Shown here one piece after another: positions 51,163 through 59,693 of a stretch of DNA of 64,000 nucleotides. Source of the stretch: Clostridia bacterium (GTDB lineage: Bacteria; Bacillota; Clostridia; UMGS1840); NCBI GenBank assembly GCA_017625695.1, contig JAGAKI010000023.1, positions 18,285-82,284 of the forward strand. The letters run 5' to 3'. Below the pieces are notes generated by a model. It searched no databases, was not told the DNA's origin, and worked only from the letters and a program-made list of their open reading frames with translations. The first letter of the stretch is position 1; each line of letters starts with the position of its first letter. Both the position numbers and the translations under genes were made by a program.

Positions 51163-53190
51163 ATGGAAATCAAAGTTGCAAAAACCGCCGGCTTTTGTTT
51201 CGGTGTAAAACGTGCCTGTGACAGTGTATATCAGGCACTACGTCAAGAAAAAAAGCTGTTCTTGCTTGGTGAATTGATTCATAACAGCCAGGTGATGAAC
51301 GACATTACAAAAAAAGGCGGAACCACTGTAGAAAGTGTATCAGATATTCCCTCTGACGGCATTGCGGTTATCCGGGCACACGGAGTCCCCCGTCGGGTAA
51401 TGGAAGAATTGGAGCAGCGAAACATCGAGTATATCGATATGACCTGTCCATTTGTTAAGAAAATTCACAATATTGTGGAAGAAGAAACCAAAAAACAGCA
51501 AAAAATTATTATCTACGGAAAAAAGGAACATCCAGAGGTCATCGGAATTTCCGGTTATTGCGAACATCCGATTGTTACCATGGATTATTCAGAAATCAAA
51601 GATTTAATTCATCCGGAGGATCGCATCAGTGTGGTAGCGCAAACTACCGTGGAAAAAGACAAATTTTACAATTTTATTAAATTTTTAAAAAAAGGTTGTA
51701 ATCATATAGCAGTTTTTGATACAATATGTAGTGCAACCAAACAAAGACAAGCCGAGGCAGAAAGTTTGGCACAGGAATCTGATCTGATGTTTGTCATTGG
51801 CGGAAAAAAAAGCTCCAACACCATTGAGCTTTACCGAAAATCCAAAGCTGTTCTGGATGATACTTATCTAATAGAAACCGCAGACGAGCTTCGCGGGCTT
51901 CTCGGCACAAACAATTCGTTAAAAAATATATTATATACAAATTTCAATGTAGTAGGTGTTACAGCAGGCGCGTCTACCCCAGCTGTCAGCATCGAGGAGG
52001 TAATTGCAGTTATGGCAGAAGAAAAAATCGTAACAAATGAATTTGAAGAGCAACTGGAAAAATATCTGGTTAGTCCGGTGCATATCAATAAAAGGGTTAC
52101 TTGTACAGTAGAACAGGTTACTGAAACTGAAGTTAGAGTAAGCATCCCCGGTTATAAAGGATTAGGCTTTATCCCGGCTGATGAACTGACTGATGATTCC
52201 AATAAAAAACCTGCTGATTTAGTAAAAATCGGCGACGAAATCAATGCGATTGTTATTAAACCCAACGATGTAGAAGGTACTTGTCTGTTATCTAAAAAGA
52301 AAATTGACTCTGAAGTGAATATCGCTGTTATCAAAGATGCTTATGAAAATGGTGAAGTATTAGAAGGTAAAGTTATCGCTGTTATCAAAGGCGGTTTACT
52401 GGTTTCTGTAAAAAGTGTTAGGGTATTTGTTCCTGCATCTCAGGCATCTTTAAGATACGTTCAGGATTTAACCTCTATGCAGAATGAGACTGTTTCTTTA
52501 AAAATCATTGATTTCGATGAAAAGAGAAATAGAGCAACCGGTTCTATCAAAGTAGTTCTGGCTGCAGAACAAAAAGCCAAAGAAGAAGCATTCTGGGCAA
52601 CCGCTGAAGAAGGCAAAACCTATCAGGGTACCGTTAAATCCTTAACCACCTTTGGTGCGTTTGTAGATATCGGCGGTGTTGACGGTCTGGTTCACATTAC
52701 CGAACTGTCCTGGGCTAGAATCAAGCATCCTTCTGAAGTAGTAAAAGAAGGTCAGCAGATTGAAGTTTATATCAAAGCTTTAGATACCGAAAAGAAGAAA
52801 ATCTCTTTGGGTTACAAAAAAGATATTGACAATCCCTGGACCAAATTCTTAAACACCGTAAATTTAAACGATGTTATCACCGTAAAAGTAGTTCGCATTG
52901 TTCCCTTTGGTGCATTTGCAGAAATTCTTCCCGGTGTTGACGGTTTGATTCACATTTCTCAGATTGCAAACAAACACATTGCAAAACCGGAAGATGAACT
53001 GTCCTTAGGTATGGAAGTAGAAGTTAAAGTAATTGAAATTGATGCTGAAAAGAAAAAAGTAAGCTTAAGCATGAGAGAATTACTGGCTCCCTCCGAACAT
53101 AAGGATGCAGTAGAAGAAGCTGCAGAAGAAGCTGCAGAAGAAACTGCAGAAGAAACTGCAGAAGAAGCTACTGAAGAAGCAGCTGAATAA
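51163..53190 (+). CDS. ispH: IspH-ribosomal protein S1 fusion
   Basis: Bifunctional 675-residue protein. Residues 1-about 280 are 4-hydroxy-3-methylbut-2-enyl diphosphate reductase, the last step of the MEP isoprenoid pathway. The three cluster cysteines are Cys12 (GFCFGVKRA), Cys95 (MTCPFVKK) and Cys189 (TICSATKQRQ), with His40, His73 and the KEHPE loop. Residues about 300-640 hold four S1 RNA-binding repeats, the third being the clearest (TTFGAFVDIGGVDGLVHITE). The tail is a Glu/Ala repeat. This fusion is a known feature of Clostridia. No strong ribosome site is seen. Confidence 0.95.
   Translation: MEIKVAKTAGFCFGVKRACDSVYQALRQEKKLFLLGELIHNSQVMNDITKKGGTTVESVSDIPSDGIAVIRAHGVPRRVMEELEQRNIEYIDMTCPFVKKIHNIVEEETKKQQKIIIYGKKEHPEVIGISGYCEHPIVTMDYSEIKDLIHPEDRISVVAQTTVEKDKFYNFIKFLKKGCNHIAVFDTICSATKQRQAEAESLAQESDLMFVIGGKKSSNTIELYRKSKAVLDDTYLIETADELRGLLGTNNSLKNILYTNFNVVGVTAGASTPAVSIEEVIAVMAEEKIVTNEFEEQLEKYLVSPVHINKRVTCTVEQVTETEVRVSIPGYKGLGFIPADELTDDSNKKPADLVKIGDEINAIVIKPNDVEGTCLLSKKKIDSEVNIAVIKDAYENGEVLEGKVIAVIKGGLLVSVKSVRVFVPASQASLRYVQDLTSMQNETVSLKIIDFDEKRNRATGSIKVVLAAEQKAKEEAFWATAEEGKTYQGTVKSLTTFGAFVDIGGVDGLVHITELSWARIKHPSEVVKEGQQIEVYIKALDTEKKKISLGYKKDIDNPWTKFLNTVNLNDVITVKVVRIVPFGAFAEILPGVDGLIHISQIANKHIAKPEDELSLGMEVEVKVIEIDAEKKKVSLSMRELLAPSEHKDAVEEAAEEAAEETAEETAEEATEEAAE
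53116..53187 (+). repeat. 12-base coding repeat in the S1 tail
   Basis: Six copies of a GAAGAAGCTGCA-like 12-mer encode EEAA/EETA units at the C-terminus of the IspH-S1 fusion, ending at the stop codon. Acidic, flexible and probably variable in copy number. Confidence 0.8.
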
Positions 53191-53210
53191 TTTTTTAAAG
53201 CCAATTACAG

Positions 53211-53256
53211 TAATGAGAATATTTCCGCAGAACCGTCTGCGGAAATATTCTCATTA
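53211..53256. terminator. perfect 21-base-pair hairpin between rpsA and hisIE
   Basis: Arms 53211-53231 and 53236-53256 are exact complements around the loop ACCG. A T-run (TTTTTT) lies before the hairpin, at 53191-53196, but none follows it, so on the + strand it is an atypical terminator, RNase III site or mRNA stabiliser between the two genes. Confidence 0.6.
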
Positions 53257-53279
53257 TAGGAAAAGAAGGTTTGAGTAAA

Positions 53280-53912
53280 ATGTCATACTTAGAAAAGTTA
53301 AAATTTAATGAAGATGGATTAATTCCTGCTGTTGTGCAGGATTATGATACCGAAGCGGTTCTGATGGTTGCATACATGACCAAAGAAACTCTGCAAAAAT
53401 CCATCGAAACCGGAAAAACGGTTTTTTATTCCCGTAGTCGTCAAAAAGAATGGTTAAAAGGAGAAGAAAGCGGAAACTTTCAGAACATCGTAGAAATTTC
53501 TGCTGACTGTGATTACGATACTCTGCTCATCAAAGTCCGTTTGGACGGCGATAAAGTAAGCTGTCACACCGGAGAATATTCTTGCTTCTTCAATCGGATT
53601 GAAGACGGAGAATATGTTCATAAATCCAACGATAAATTGATTTTGCAAAGAATTTATGATACGGTGGTAGACAGAAGTAAAAATCCTGTGGAAGGTGCTT
53701 ACACTAACTATCTTTTAGACAAAGGGATTGATAAAATCTTAAAGAAAGTCGGCGAAGAATCTGCGGAAGTTATCATTGCATCCAAAAACAATGCACCTGA
53801 CGAAGTGATTTATGAAACTGCCGATTTAATGTATCATCTTTCTGTGATGTTATTTGACAGAGGTGTAACCTGGCAGGATATTTTCCAGGAACTGAGAAAA
53901 AGAAACAAGTAA
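53280..53912 (+). CDS. hisIE: phosphoribosyl-AMP cyclohydrolase / phosphoribosyl-ATP diphosphatase
   Basis: Bifunctional histidine biosynthesis protein. HisI part (about 1-105): YMTKETLQKSIETGKTVFYS, SADCDYDTLLIKV (metal Asp residues) and CHTGEYSCFF (zinc Cys). HisE part (about 115-205): VGEESAEVIIASKN and ETADLMYHLSVML. ATG at 53280 has GAAGG 10 bases upstream; TTG at 53271 is too near the ribosome site. No other his genes are in the window, so it stands apart from a histidine operon. Confidence 0.94.
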   Translation: MSYLEKLKFNEDGLIPAVVQDYDTEAVLMVAYMTKETLQKSIETGKTVFYSRSRQKEWLKGEESGNFQNIVEISADCDYDTLLIKVRLDGDKVSCHTGEYSCFFNRIEDGEYVHKSNDKLILQRIYDTVVDRSKNPVEGAYTNYLLDKGIDKILKKVGEESAEVIIASKNNAPDEVIYETADLMYHLSVMLFDRGVTWQDIFQELRKRNK

Positions 53913-53957
53913 AAATACACTTTTTTTCCTTTCTATGGATAAAATTTTTAAAAAGTA

Positions 53958-53986
53958 TTGACCTTTTTAAGATTTTATGATATTAT
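53958..53986 (+). promoter_or_regulatory. promoter of ptsH
   Basis: TTGACC (53958-53963), 17 bases, TATTAT (53981-53986). The leader of about 115 bases contains a hairpin GGT-GTTTTC/GAAAAC-ACC at 54001-54025 of unknown role. Confidence 0.65.
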
Positions 53987-54110
53987 TTATTGTGTGTGTT
54001 GGTGTTTTCATGGGAAAACCGTACCAAACAAATTTATTTGCATATAATAAATTGTACCATATATTTAAAAATACTGATACAGCTTTGTTTGAAACAATTA
54101 TGGAGTAAGG

Positions 54111-54386
54111 ATGGTAAACAACATGTTTGAAAAAGAAGTTATTGTTCAGAATCAAGTTGGACTTCATGCAAGACCGGCTACCTTTTTTATTCAAAAGGCA
54201 AATGAATTCAAAAGCAATATCTGGGTTGAAAAAGAAGAAAGAAAAGTAAGTGCAAAAAGCTTGCTTGGCGTTCTTTCCCTTGGTATCACCAAAGGCACCA
54301 ACATCAAAATTGTTGCTGACGGTTCCGATGCAGAAGCTGCTGTAGACGCATTGGTTACTTTGGTTAGTTCTGATTTTGCTGAATAA
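54111..54386 (+). CDS. ptsH: phosphocarrier protein HPr
   Basis: PTS phosphocarrier and regulatory protein. GLHARPA contains the phospho-His and AKSLLGVLSLGI the Ser that HPr kinase modifies in Firmicutes, so it can take part in CcpA catabolite control. 91 residues from the ATG at 54111 (GGAG 5 bases upstream); starting at 54123 gives the more usual MFEKEV opening. It stands alone with its own promoter and terminator and without ptsI. Confidence 0.94.
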   Translation: MVNNMFEKEVIVQNQVGLHARPATFFIQKANEFKSNIWVEKEERKVSAKSLLGVLSLGITKGTNIKIVADGSDAEAAVDALVTLVSSDFAE

Positions 54387-54400
54387 TTTCAAATCAACAT

Positions 54401-54442
54401 ACTAAAAAAAGAGGTTACTTGGTTAGTAACCTCTTTTTTAGT
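54401..54442 (+). terminator. intrinsic terminator of ptsH
   Basis: Arms AAAAAAGAGGTTACT (54405-54419) and AGTAACCTCTTTTTT (54425-54439) around a 5-base loop. A-run and T-run make it usable from both sides; the convergent ABC gene ends at 54613. The 170 bases between hold nothing further I can name. Confidence 0.88.
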
Positions 54443-54612
54443 GTCATCAACTTCTACCTTATGTCGGTTGAAAAGCAGATAACCTTCTTTTTCATTCAAA
54501 AGAAAAGAAGATAAAATGAAGAAACTAAGCTCGCAAGGATTCCCAAAAATCGGAGATACCGTACACTGAGTAGTATAACTTCATGGATTCCGTTCCTTTT
54601 CTCAGGCTGTAA

Positions 54613-56391
54613 TTAGTTTTCGGTCTGTTTGGTGTAATAATTATAATATGCCCCTTGTTTCGCCATCAGTTCTTCGTGAGAACCTTCCTCTACCACATTG
54701 GTATCTCCGATGACCAAAATACGATCAGAACCAACAATGGTGGAGAGGCGATGTGCAATCATCAAGGTGGTTCTGCCTTCCATCAGGCGTTTTACCCCCT
54801 CAATAATTAACTGTTCTGTTTCGGTATCAATATTAGCAGTTGCTTCATCCAACACCAGGATTTTAGGATTCAACAGCATAGTTCTTGCCAGCGAAATCAG
54901 TTGACGCTGTCCGATGGAAAGACTGCTCCCCTTTTCTGATATCTGAGTCTGATAACCGTCTTTTAACCGCAAAATAAAATCGTGAGCATAAACTGCTTTT
55001 GCTGCAGCAATGACTTCTTCATCCGTTGCATCCAAACGTCCATAACGGATGTTTTCCAATATGGTACCGGAGAAGATATAACTTTCCTGAAGCATATATC
55101 CCACCTGTCTGCGAAGCGAATGCATCCTCACATCACGAATATCGTGACCATCGATTCTAATGTTACCGGATTCAATTTCGTAATAACGGGACAGTAAATT
55201 CACAATGGTGGTTTTCCCTGCCCCGGTCTGTCCCACAAAGGCAATTCGTTCCCCAGGTGCAATATGGAAGTTTAAATCTTTTAAGACGTATCCGTTTTCT
55301 TTCTCATACAAAAAGTCTACGTTGGAATACTCAATTTCTCCCCGGATATCCGGCAAATCGTAAGCATTGGGAGAATCTTTGATTTCTTCCGGTTCTTCCA
55401 ATGTTTCTAAAATTCGTTCCAGATATCCCATATTGGTAATTAACTGATTGTATAAGTTGGATAAGTTATTGATAGGATTCCATAAACGGCGCAAATAGTT
55501 GATGATGGAAATCGTAACCCCTACAGTAATTGTTTCGCCGGAAACAACCATCACTGCCGCAAAATAAGTTACACAAGCCGTTAATTCCGACAAAAGAGAT
55601 GTGGTTAAGGGAATCATAAACTCAATTCCCACCGTCTTCATCCAATGGCGGTACACCTGAACAGATAAATCGGTAAAAATACGTTCATTTCTCCGTCTTC
55701 TGCCAAAGGCCTGAGTCACACGGATACCATTGATGCTTTCCATTAAATAGGCCGTTAAATTACTATTTTTATCGTTAAAAGTTCTTCGGATTTTCCGTTG
55801 TACTTTTTTAATCAGATGCATCACGATTAAAAGTACAGGGATCCCGCAAAGAGCTACCAATGTGAGCTTCACATTGATGGCAAACATAAAGCTTACCACT
55901 GCCACCAAAGAAAGAATATCCAACACTGCATTGGCAATAATATTGGAAAACAATTCTGCAAGAGAGTTTATGTAATTGGTTACGCGGATTAAAATTTTGC
56001 CGTGAGGTCTGGTATCAAAAAATATGAAAGGCAATTTTTGAATATGGGAAAACAAATCTTTTCTGATATCAAAAATGATAGACTGCCCCACCTTGATTAA
56101 GTGCTTCATACGAAATCTTGATACCAAAATATTCACAAGTACCATAGCTGCAAGAGTGATACCGCAAGTATATAAGAGCTGCAAATCTTTGTTGACAATA
56201 GCATCGTCAAACACAATTTTCATAATATAGGGCACCACGGTGGAAGAAAGTACACCAATGGCGATTATAATAATGGTTAGGAGCAATTCCCACCAATATT
56301 GTTTCACATATTTAAAAACAATGCCCCACTCTTTTTTACCGAATTTAATTTTTAATTCTTCGTCCTGATGGAACCGATTGATTTTAGCCAT
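54613..56391 (-). CDS. ABC exporter half-transporter (membrane plus ATPase)
   Basis: 592 residues: six membrane helices (about 35-320), then an ATPase with Walker A GQTGAGKTT, signature SIGQRQ (degenerate form of LSGGQ), Walker B KILVLDEA and the H-loop IAHRLST. Glu follows the Walker B Asp, so ATP hydrolysis is likely here. ATG at 56391 has GGAGGTGG upstream and overlaps the stop of the companion gene by 8 bases. The two half-transporters should form a heterodimer like BmrCD/LmrCD. Substrate unknown. Confidence 0.92.
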   Translation of the reverse strand: MAKINRFHQDEELKIKFGKKEWGIVFKYVKQYWWELLLTIIIIAIGVLSSTVVPYIMKIVFDDAIVNKDLQLLYTCGITLAAMVLVNILVSRFRMKHLIKVGQSIIFDIRKDLFSHIQKLPFIFFDTRPHGKILIRVTNYINSLAELFSNIIANAVLDILSLVAVVSFMFAINVKLTLVALCGIPVLLIVMHLIKKVQRKIRRTFNDKNSNLTAYLMESINGIRVTQAFGRRRRNERIFTDLSVQVYRHWMKTVGIEFMIPLTTSLLSELTACVTYFAAVMVVSGETITVGVTISIINYLRRLWNPINNLSNLYNQLITNMGYLERILETLEEPEEIKDSPNAYDLPDIRGEIEYSNVDFLYEKENGYVLKDLNFHIAPGERIAFVGQTGAGKTTIVNLLSRYYEIESGNIRIDGHDIRDVRMHSLRRQVGYMLQESYIFSGTILENIRYGRLDATDEEVIAAAKAVYAHDFILRLKDGYQTQISEKGSSLSIGQRQLISLARTMLLNPKILVLDEATANIDTETEQLIIEGVKRLMEGRTTLMIAHRLSTIVGSDRILVIGDTNVVEEGSHEELMAKQGAYYNYYTKQTEN

Positions 56392-58111
56392 GGATACCAC
56401 CTCCGTACTGGTGCACATACACCCCATAGTAGTATCCTTCCTTTTGAGCAAGAAGTTCATCGTGGGTTCCCTGCTGAATCAGTGTTCCGTCTTTTAACAC
56501 TAAAATCATATCACAATCTTTTACGGAAGCAATTTTCTGAGAAATGATAAATACAGTTTTATCATTGAAATTTTTAGCAAGTGCTTCCCGGATTTTTTCT
56601 TCCGTTTCAGAATCCAAAGCAGATGTGGTATCATCCAACACCAGAATAGCAGGATTTTTCAGTACGGCACGAGCTAAAGCAAGACGCTGTTTCTGTCCAC
56701 CGGACAAAGTAACCCCCCGTTCTCCGATAACCGTTTCATACCCTTCAGGCAGTTTCTCGATAAATTCGTCTGCCATAGCAATATGTGCAGCACGCTTGAT
56801 TTCGTCGATAGACGCTTTGGGATTTCCGTAAGAAATATTGGCACCAACGGTATCAGAAAACAGAAATACTTCCTGTTGAGAAGCTGAAACGGAATTTCTC
56901 ACCGTTTCCAGATCCCATTCACGAATGGGAGTATCATCAATCAGAACCACACCCTCATCAGAATCATAAAAACGGGAAATCAGTTGAATCAAAGAGGTCT
57001 TTCCTGAGCCTGTCTGCCCCATAATACCGACTCTCATTCCCTGCTCTGCCACAAAGCTGACATTTTTAAGAGCGGTGATTCCTTCGTAGGAAAGACTCAC
57101 ATTTTGGAATTCCACTTTTCCCAAAACAGATGTCGTATTGAATTCATCCTTATTTACAATTTGGGGTTCTTCTTCCAGAAGTGCCATCATTTTTTCATAG
57201 GATGCAAAGCTGTTAATGGTTTCATTGGTTAAAGCACCTACCATAGTCAGTGGTCCTGTCACCATCCAGATCATACTGTTAAACATAATAAGATCCCCTA
57301 AAGTAATCACATCCTGAATGGCCAGAACTCCGCCCACAAAAATCATATAGAGCTGAACAAAACCATAGATATTCTGCAAAAACGGCAGATATTTTCGAGA
57401 TGTCATAGCAATCTCCATCTGAGAATCCCGGAATTCTTTGTTTATCGCATCCAATCGTTCGTTCTCATACTCTTCTCTTACAAATGCCTTCACAGCTCTC
57501 TGTGCCCAAATGTTTTCACTGACCACGGTATTCAACGCTGAATGAACTTTTCTTAAGTGACGATACCGTTTTTTCTGTTCTTTTGCCATATGAGTCGTTA
57601 AAATGCTTACCACAGGAATCACTAATAACAATACCGCCGACAATTTCAGATTGATAAAGAAAACCAGAATTAAAATTGCACCTAAAAAAGTAGCAATATT
57701 TTCCAATGCCGTAAACACAGTATGGGCAAAAAACTGACGCACAGTGTCAATATCCGAAGTCATCTGTGTCATAGTTTCGCCAGCGGAATGAGTATCGAAA
57801 TAACCGAAATCCAGCTCCATCAGTTTGCGGAATCCACGGCGACGAAGTCCTAATACCATTTTCTGGGTAATTCTTTCAATTCTCATCCGAGCGATATAAC
57901 GCAGAAATAACCGTCCTACCGCAACCCCTGCAATTCCAAGCACAACAGGAATAATCAATTTGGCGTTCCCACCTAAAAGCACATCATCTACGATAGTTTT
58001 TGTGAAAAACGGATTTAAAAGTCCTAAAATTGCCGCTATGATAATCAAAAAGAGCATACAAAAATAAGTGCCATAATGACCTTTTAAAAGACCAAGCATA
58101 TTCTTATTCAC
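56384..58111 (-). CDS. ABC exporter half-transporter (membrane plus ATPase)
   Basis: 575 residues, partner of the next gene. Membrane domain about 10-310, Walker A GQTGSGKTS, signature LSGGQKQR, Walker B ILVLDDTTSALD and ISQKIAS in place of the H-loop His. Walker B has Asp-Asp where the catalytic Glu is expected, and the switch His is Gln, so this half carries the degenerate ATP site of a heterodimeric exporter. GTG at 58111 has GAGG 8 bases upstream. The gene follows a terminator by a few bases and no promoter is visible in between, so it may depend on read-through. Confidence 0.92.
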   Translation of the reverse strand: MNKNMLGLLKGHYGTYFCMLFLIIIAAILGLLNPFFTKTIVDDVLLGGNAKLIIPVVLGIAGVAVGRLFLRYIARMRIERITQKMVLGLRRRGFRKLMELDFGYFDTHSAGETMTQMTSDIDTVRQFFAHTVFTALENIATFLGAILILVFFINLKLSAVLLLVIPVVSILTTHMAKEQKKRYRHLRKVHSALNTVVSENIWAQRAVKAFVREEYENERLDAINKEFRDSQMEIAMTSRKYLPFLQNIYGFVQLYMIFVGGVLAIQDVITLGDLIMFNSMIWMVTGPLTMVGALTNETINSFASYEKMMALLEEEPQIVNKDEFNTTSVLGKVEFQNVSLSYEGITALKNVSFVAEQGMRVGIMGQTGSGKTSLIQLISRFYDSDEGVVLIDDTPIREWDLETVRNSVSASQQEVFLFSDTVGANISYGNPKASIDEIKRAAHIAMADEFIEKLPEGYETVIGERGVTLSGGQKQRLALARAVLKNPAILVLDDTTSALDSETEEKIREALAKNFNDKTVFIISQKIASVKDCDMILVLKDGTLIQQGTHDELLAQKEGYYYGVYVHQYGGGIHG

Positions 58112-58133
58112 AAAAAACACCTCATTTCGCCTG

Positions 58134-58171
58134 AAAAAAAGGCTGTTTGAAAGGAAAAATTCCTTTCAAAC
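58134..58171 (-). terminator. terminator after the nucleotidyltransferase gene
   Basis: Perfect 12-base-pair hairpin, arms GTTTGAAAGGAA (58145-58156) and TTCCTTTCAAAC (58160-58171) with a 3-base loop, followed on the minus strand by AGCC and seven T. Confidence 0.8.
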
Positions 58172-58186
58172 ACCCTCGTCATTATC

Positions 58187-58924
58187 TTACTGTTCGCCAA
58201 ATTTTTCGCAAACTTCACGGTAAGAATCGTGAGTTCCGATATCATAACATTCTCCCTGGAATTTATATGCATATACCGGTTTTTTATCATGCAACCAGGA
58301 GGGGAAAAAGCCGGGAGCATCCGGGTTATTACCTTCATCCAGATATTGTTTAATCATCGGTAAAGTATCTTTTCTGTAAATATAGGATGCAAATGCAGCA
58401 CAATTGGATTTCAGATTCTGAGGTTTTTCTTCCATCGCCAGAACCTTTCCGTTTTCATCCATAATAACATTTGCCATTCTCTGCAATTCTTTAATTTCAT
58501 TGATTTCTTTTACCAGAATACTGTCAAAACTGTTCTGGCGGTAAAAATCCACGTAATCATTTAAGGGGAAGGTGAAGAAATTATCCCCTGCCATAATTAA
58601 AACATCTTCATCAATATTTCCGTTTTCAATTGTGAACCAAATATCTCCGATAGCCCCCAATTTATTGGAATCATCGGTGGTGTTGTCATCTAATACAGTC
58701 ACCTTGAGACGAGTATCGCGAGTCTTTGCCCAATCGGAAAAATTGGTGAAGAATTTATGATTGGAAATAATAAACATTTCATCAATTTCCGCAATGGTTT
58801 CAATCTGATCGGTAATAAAGTCTAAAATAGATTTTTTCCCGATGGGTAACAGGCCTTTCGGAGTATCTTTGGTTAACGGATATAACCGGGTTGCATATCC
58901 TGCTGATAATACAATTGCTTTCAT
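58187..58924 (-). CDS. sugar/choline-phosphate nucleotidyltransferase
   Basis: 245 residues with the nucleotidyltransferase opening MKAIVLSAGYATRLYPLT and PKGLLPIGKKSILDF. IMAGDNFFTF carries the metal-binding Asp and AMEEKPQNLKS the second substrate part; ECYDIGTHDSY closes the site. It should form an NDP-sugar or CDP-choline-like compound from NTP and a phosphate ester. Best match in pattern is glucose-1-phosphate nucleotidyltransferase; LicC-type is possible. AAGGAG precedes the start. It could supply donor sugars for the EPS genes, though far from them. Confidence 0.83.
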   Translation of the reverse strand: MKAIVLSAGYATRLYPLTKDTPKGLLPIGKKSILDFITDQIETIAEIDEMFIISNHKFFTNFSDWAKTRDTRLKVTVLDDNTTDDSNKLGAIGDIWFTIENGNIDEDVLIMAGDNFFTFPLNDYVDFYRQNSFDSILVKEINEIKELQRMANVIMDENGKVLAMEEKPQNLKSNCAAFASYIYRKDTLPMIKQYLDEGNNPDAPGFFPSWLHDKKPVYAYKFQGECYDIGTHDSYREVCEKFGEQ

Positions 58925-58954
58925 CGTGTTTTCTCCTTTTTTCATACACAATAT

Positions 58955-59659
58955 TTATGGTTTGATTTTTAAAGGCATAAATTCTAAATAATCTGCCGAT
59001 ATCAATTGATACACAATTCCGTCATATTCACCTATATATGCATTTTCAATGCCTTTGGCGTGGAGATGTCCGTAATAACACTGTTTGATATCATATTGTT
59101 TTAATACCTGACGAATGGGATTGTCCCGCTCCGGATTCTGCTGATAGATAGGCGGATAATGCAAAAATGCTAATACCGGTAAATCAGGATACGCTTTTTT
59201 TGCTGTCTGAATGGAAAGCTCCAGACGAACAGCTTCCCGATGAGTCAGTTTTTCATCCTCTTCCCCGTGAGCAGTAATATCCCAACCACGGCTTCCGCAA
59301 ATCAAAGTATCTTCTACTAAAAAAAAGTTGTTATGAAGAATCTGAACGGAAGAGATGTCTTCCTTTTTCAAAAAAATCTCCATTTTGGACATGGTAGTAA
59401 AAAAATAGTCGTGATTGCCTTTTGCAATGATTTTCTTTCCCGGAAGTTTCTCTAAAAACTGAAAATCGGCAATGGACTGTTCTAAGTAAGTTGCCCAGGA
59501 GAAATCACCGGGTAAAATCACCGTATCATGCTCGGTGACGTTTTTTTTCCAGTTTTCATATAGTTTATCGGTATAATCTTCCCAGGCTTTTCCAAACACA
59601 TTCATCGGTTTATTGATACCAAAAGGAAGATGCAAATCAGAAATTGCAAAAATCGCCAT
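58955..59659 (-). CDS. cytosolic metallophosphoesterase
   Basis: 234 residues, calcineurin-like. FAISDLHL, ILPGDFSWA, IAKGNHDY, FLHYPP and YYGHLHA contribute the metal ligands. No signal or membrane segment. Similar single-domain proteins are widespread in Firmicutes with no assigned substrate. It starts 34 bases after thrC, so is co-transcribed with it. Confidence 0.86.
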   Translation of the reverse strand: MAIFAISDLHLPFGINKPMNVFGKAWEDYTDKLYENWKKNVTEHDTVILPGDFSWATYLEQSIADFQFLEKLPGKKIIAKGNHDYFFTTMSKMEIFLKKEDISSVQILHNNFFLVEDTLICGSRGWDITAHGEEDEKLTHREAVRLELSIQTAKKAYPDLPVLAFLHYPPIYQQNPERDNPIRQVLKQYDIKQCYYGHLHAKGIENAYIGEYDGIVYQLISADYLEFMPLKIKP

Positions 59660-59693
59660 AGATTCACTCCATTTGATTGCCAGTAGTTATTGA

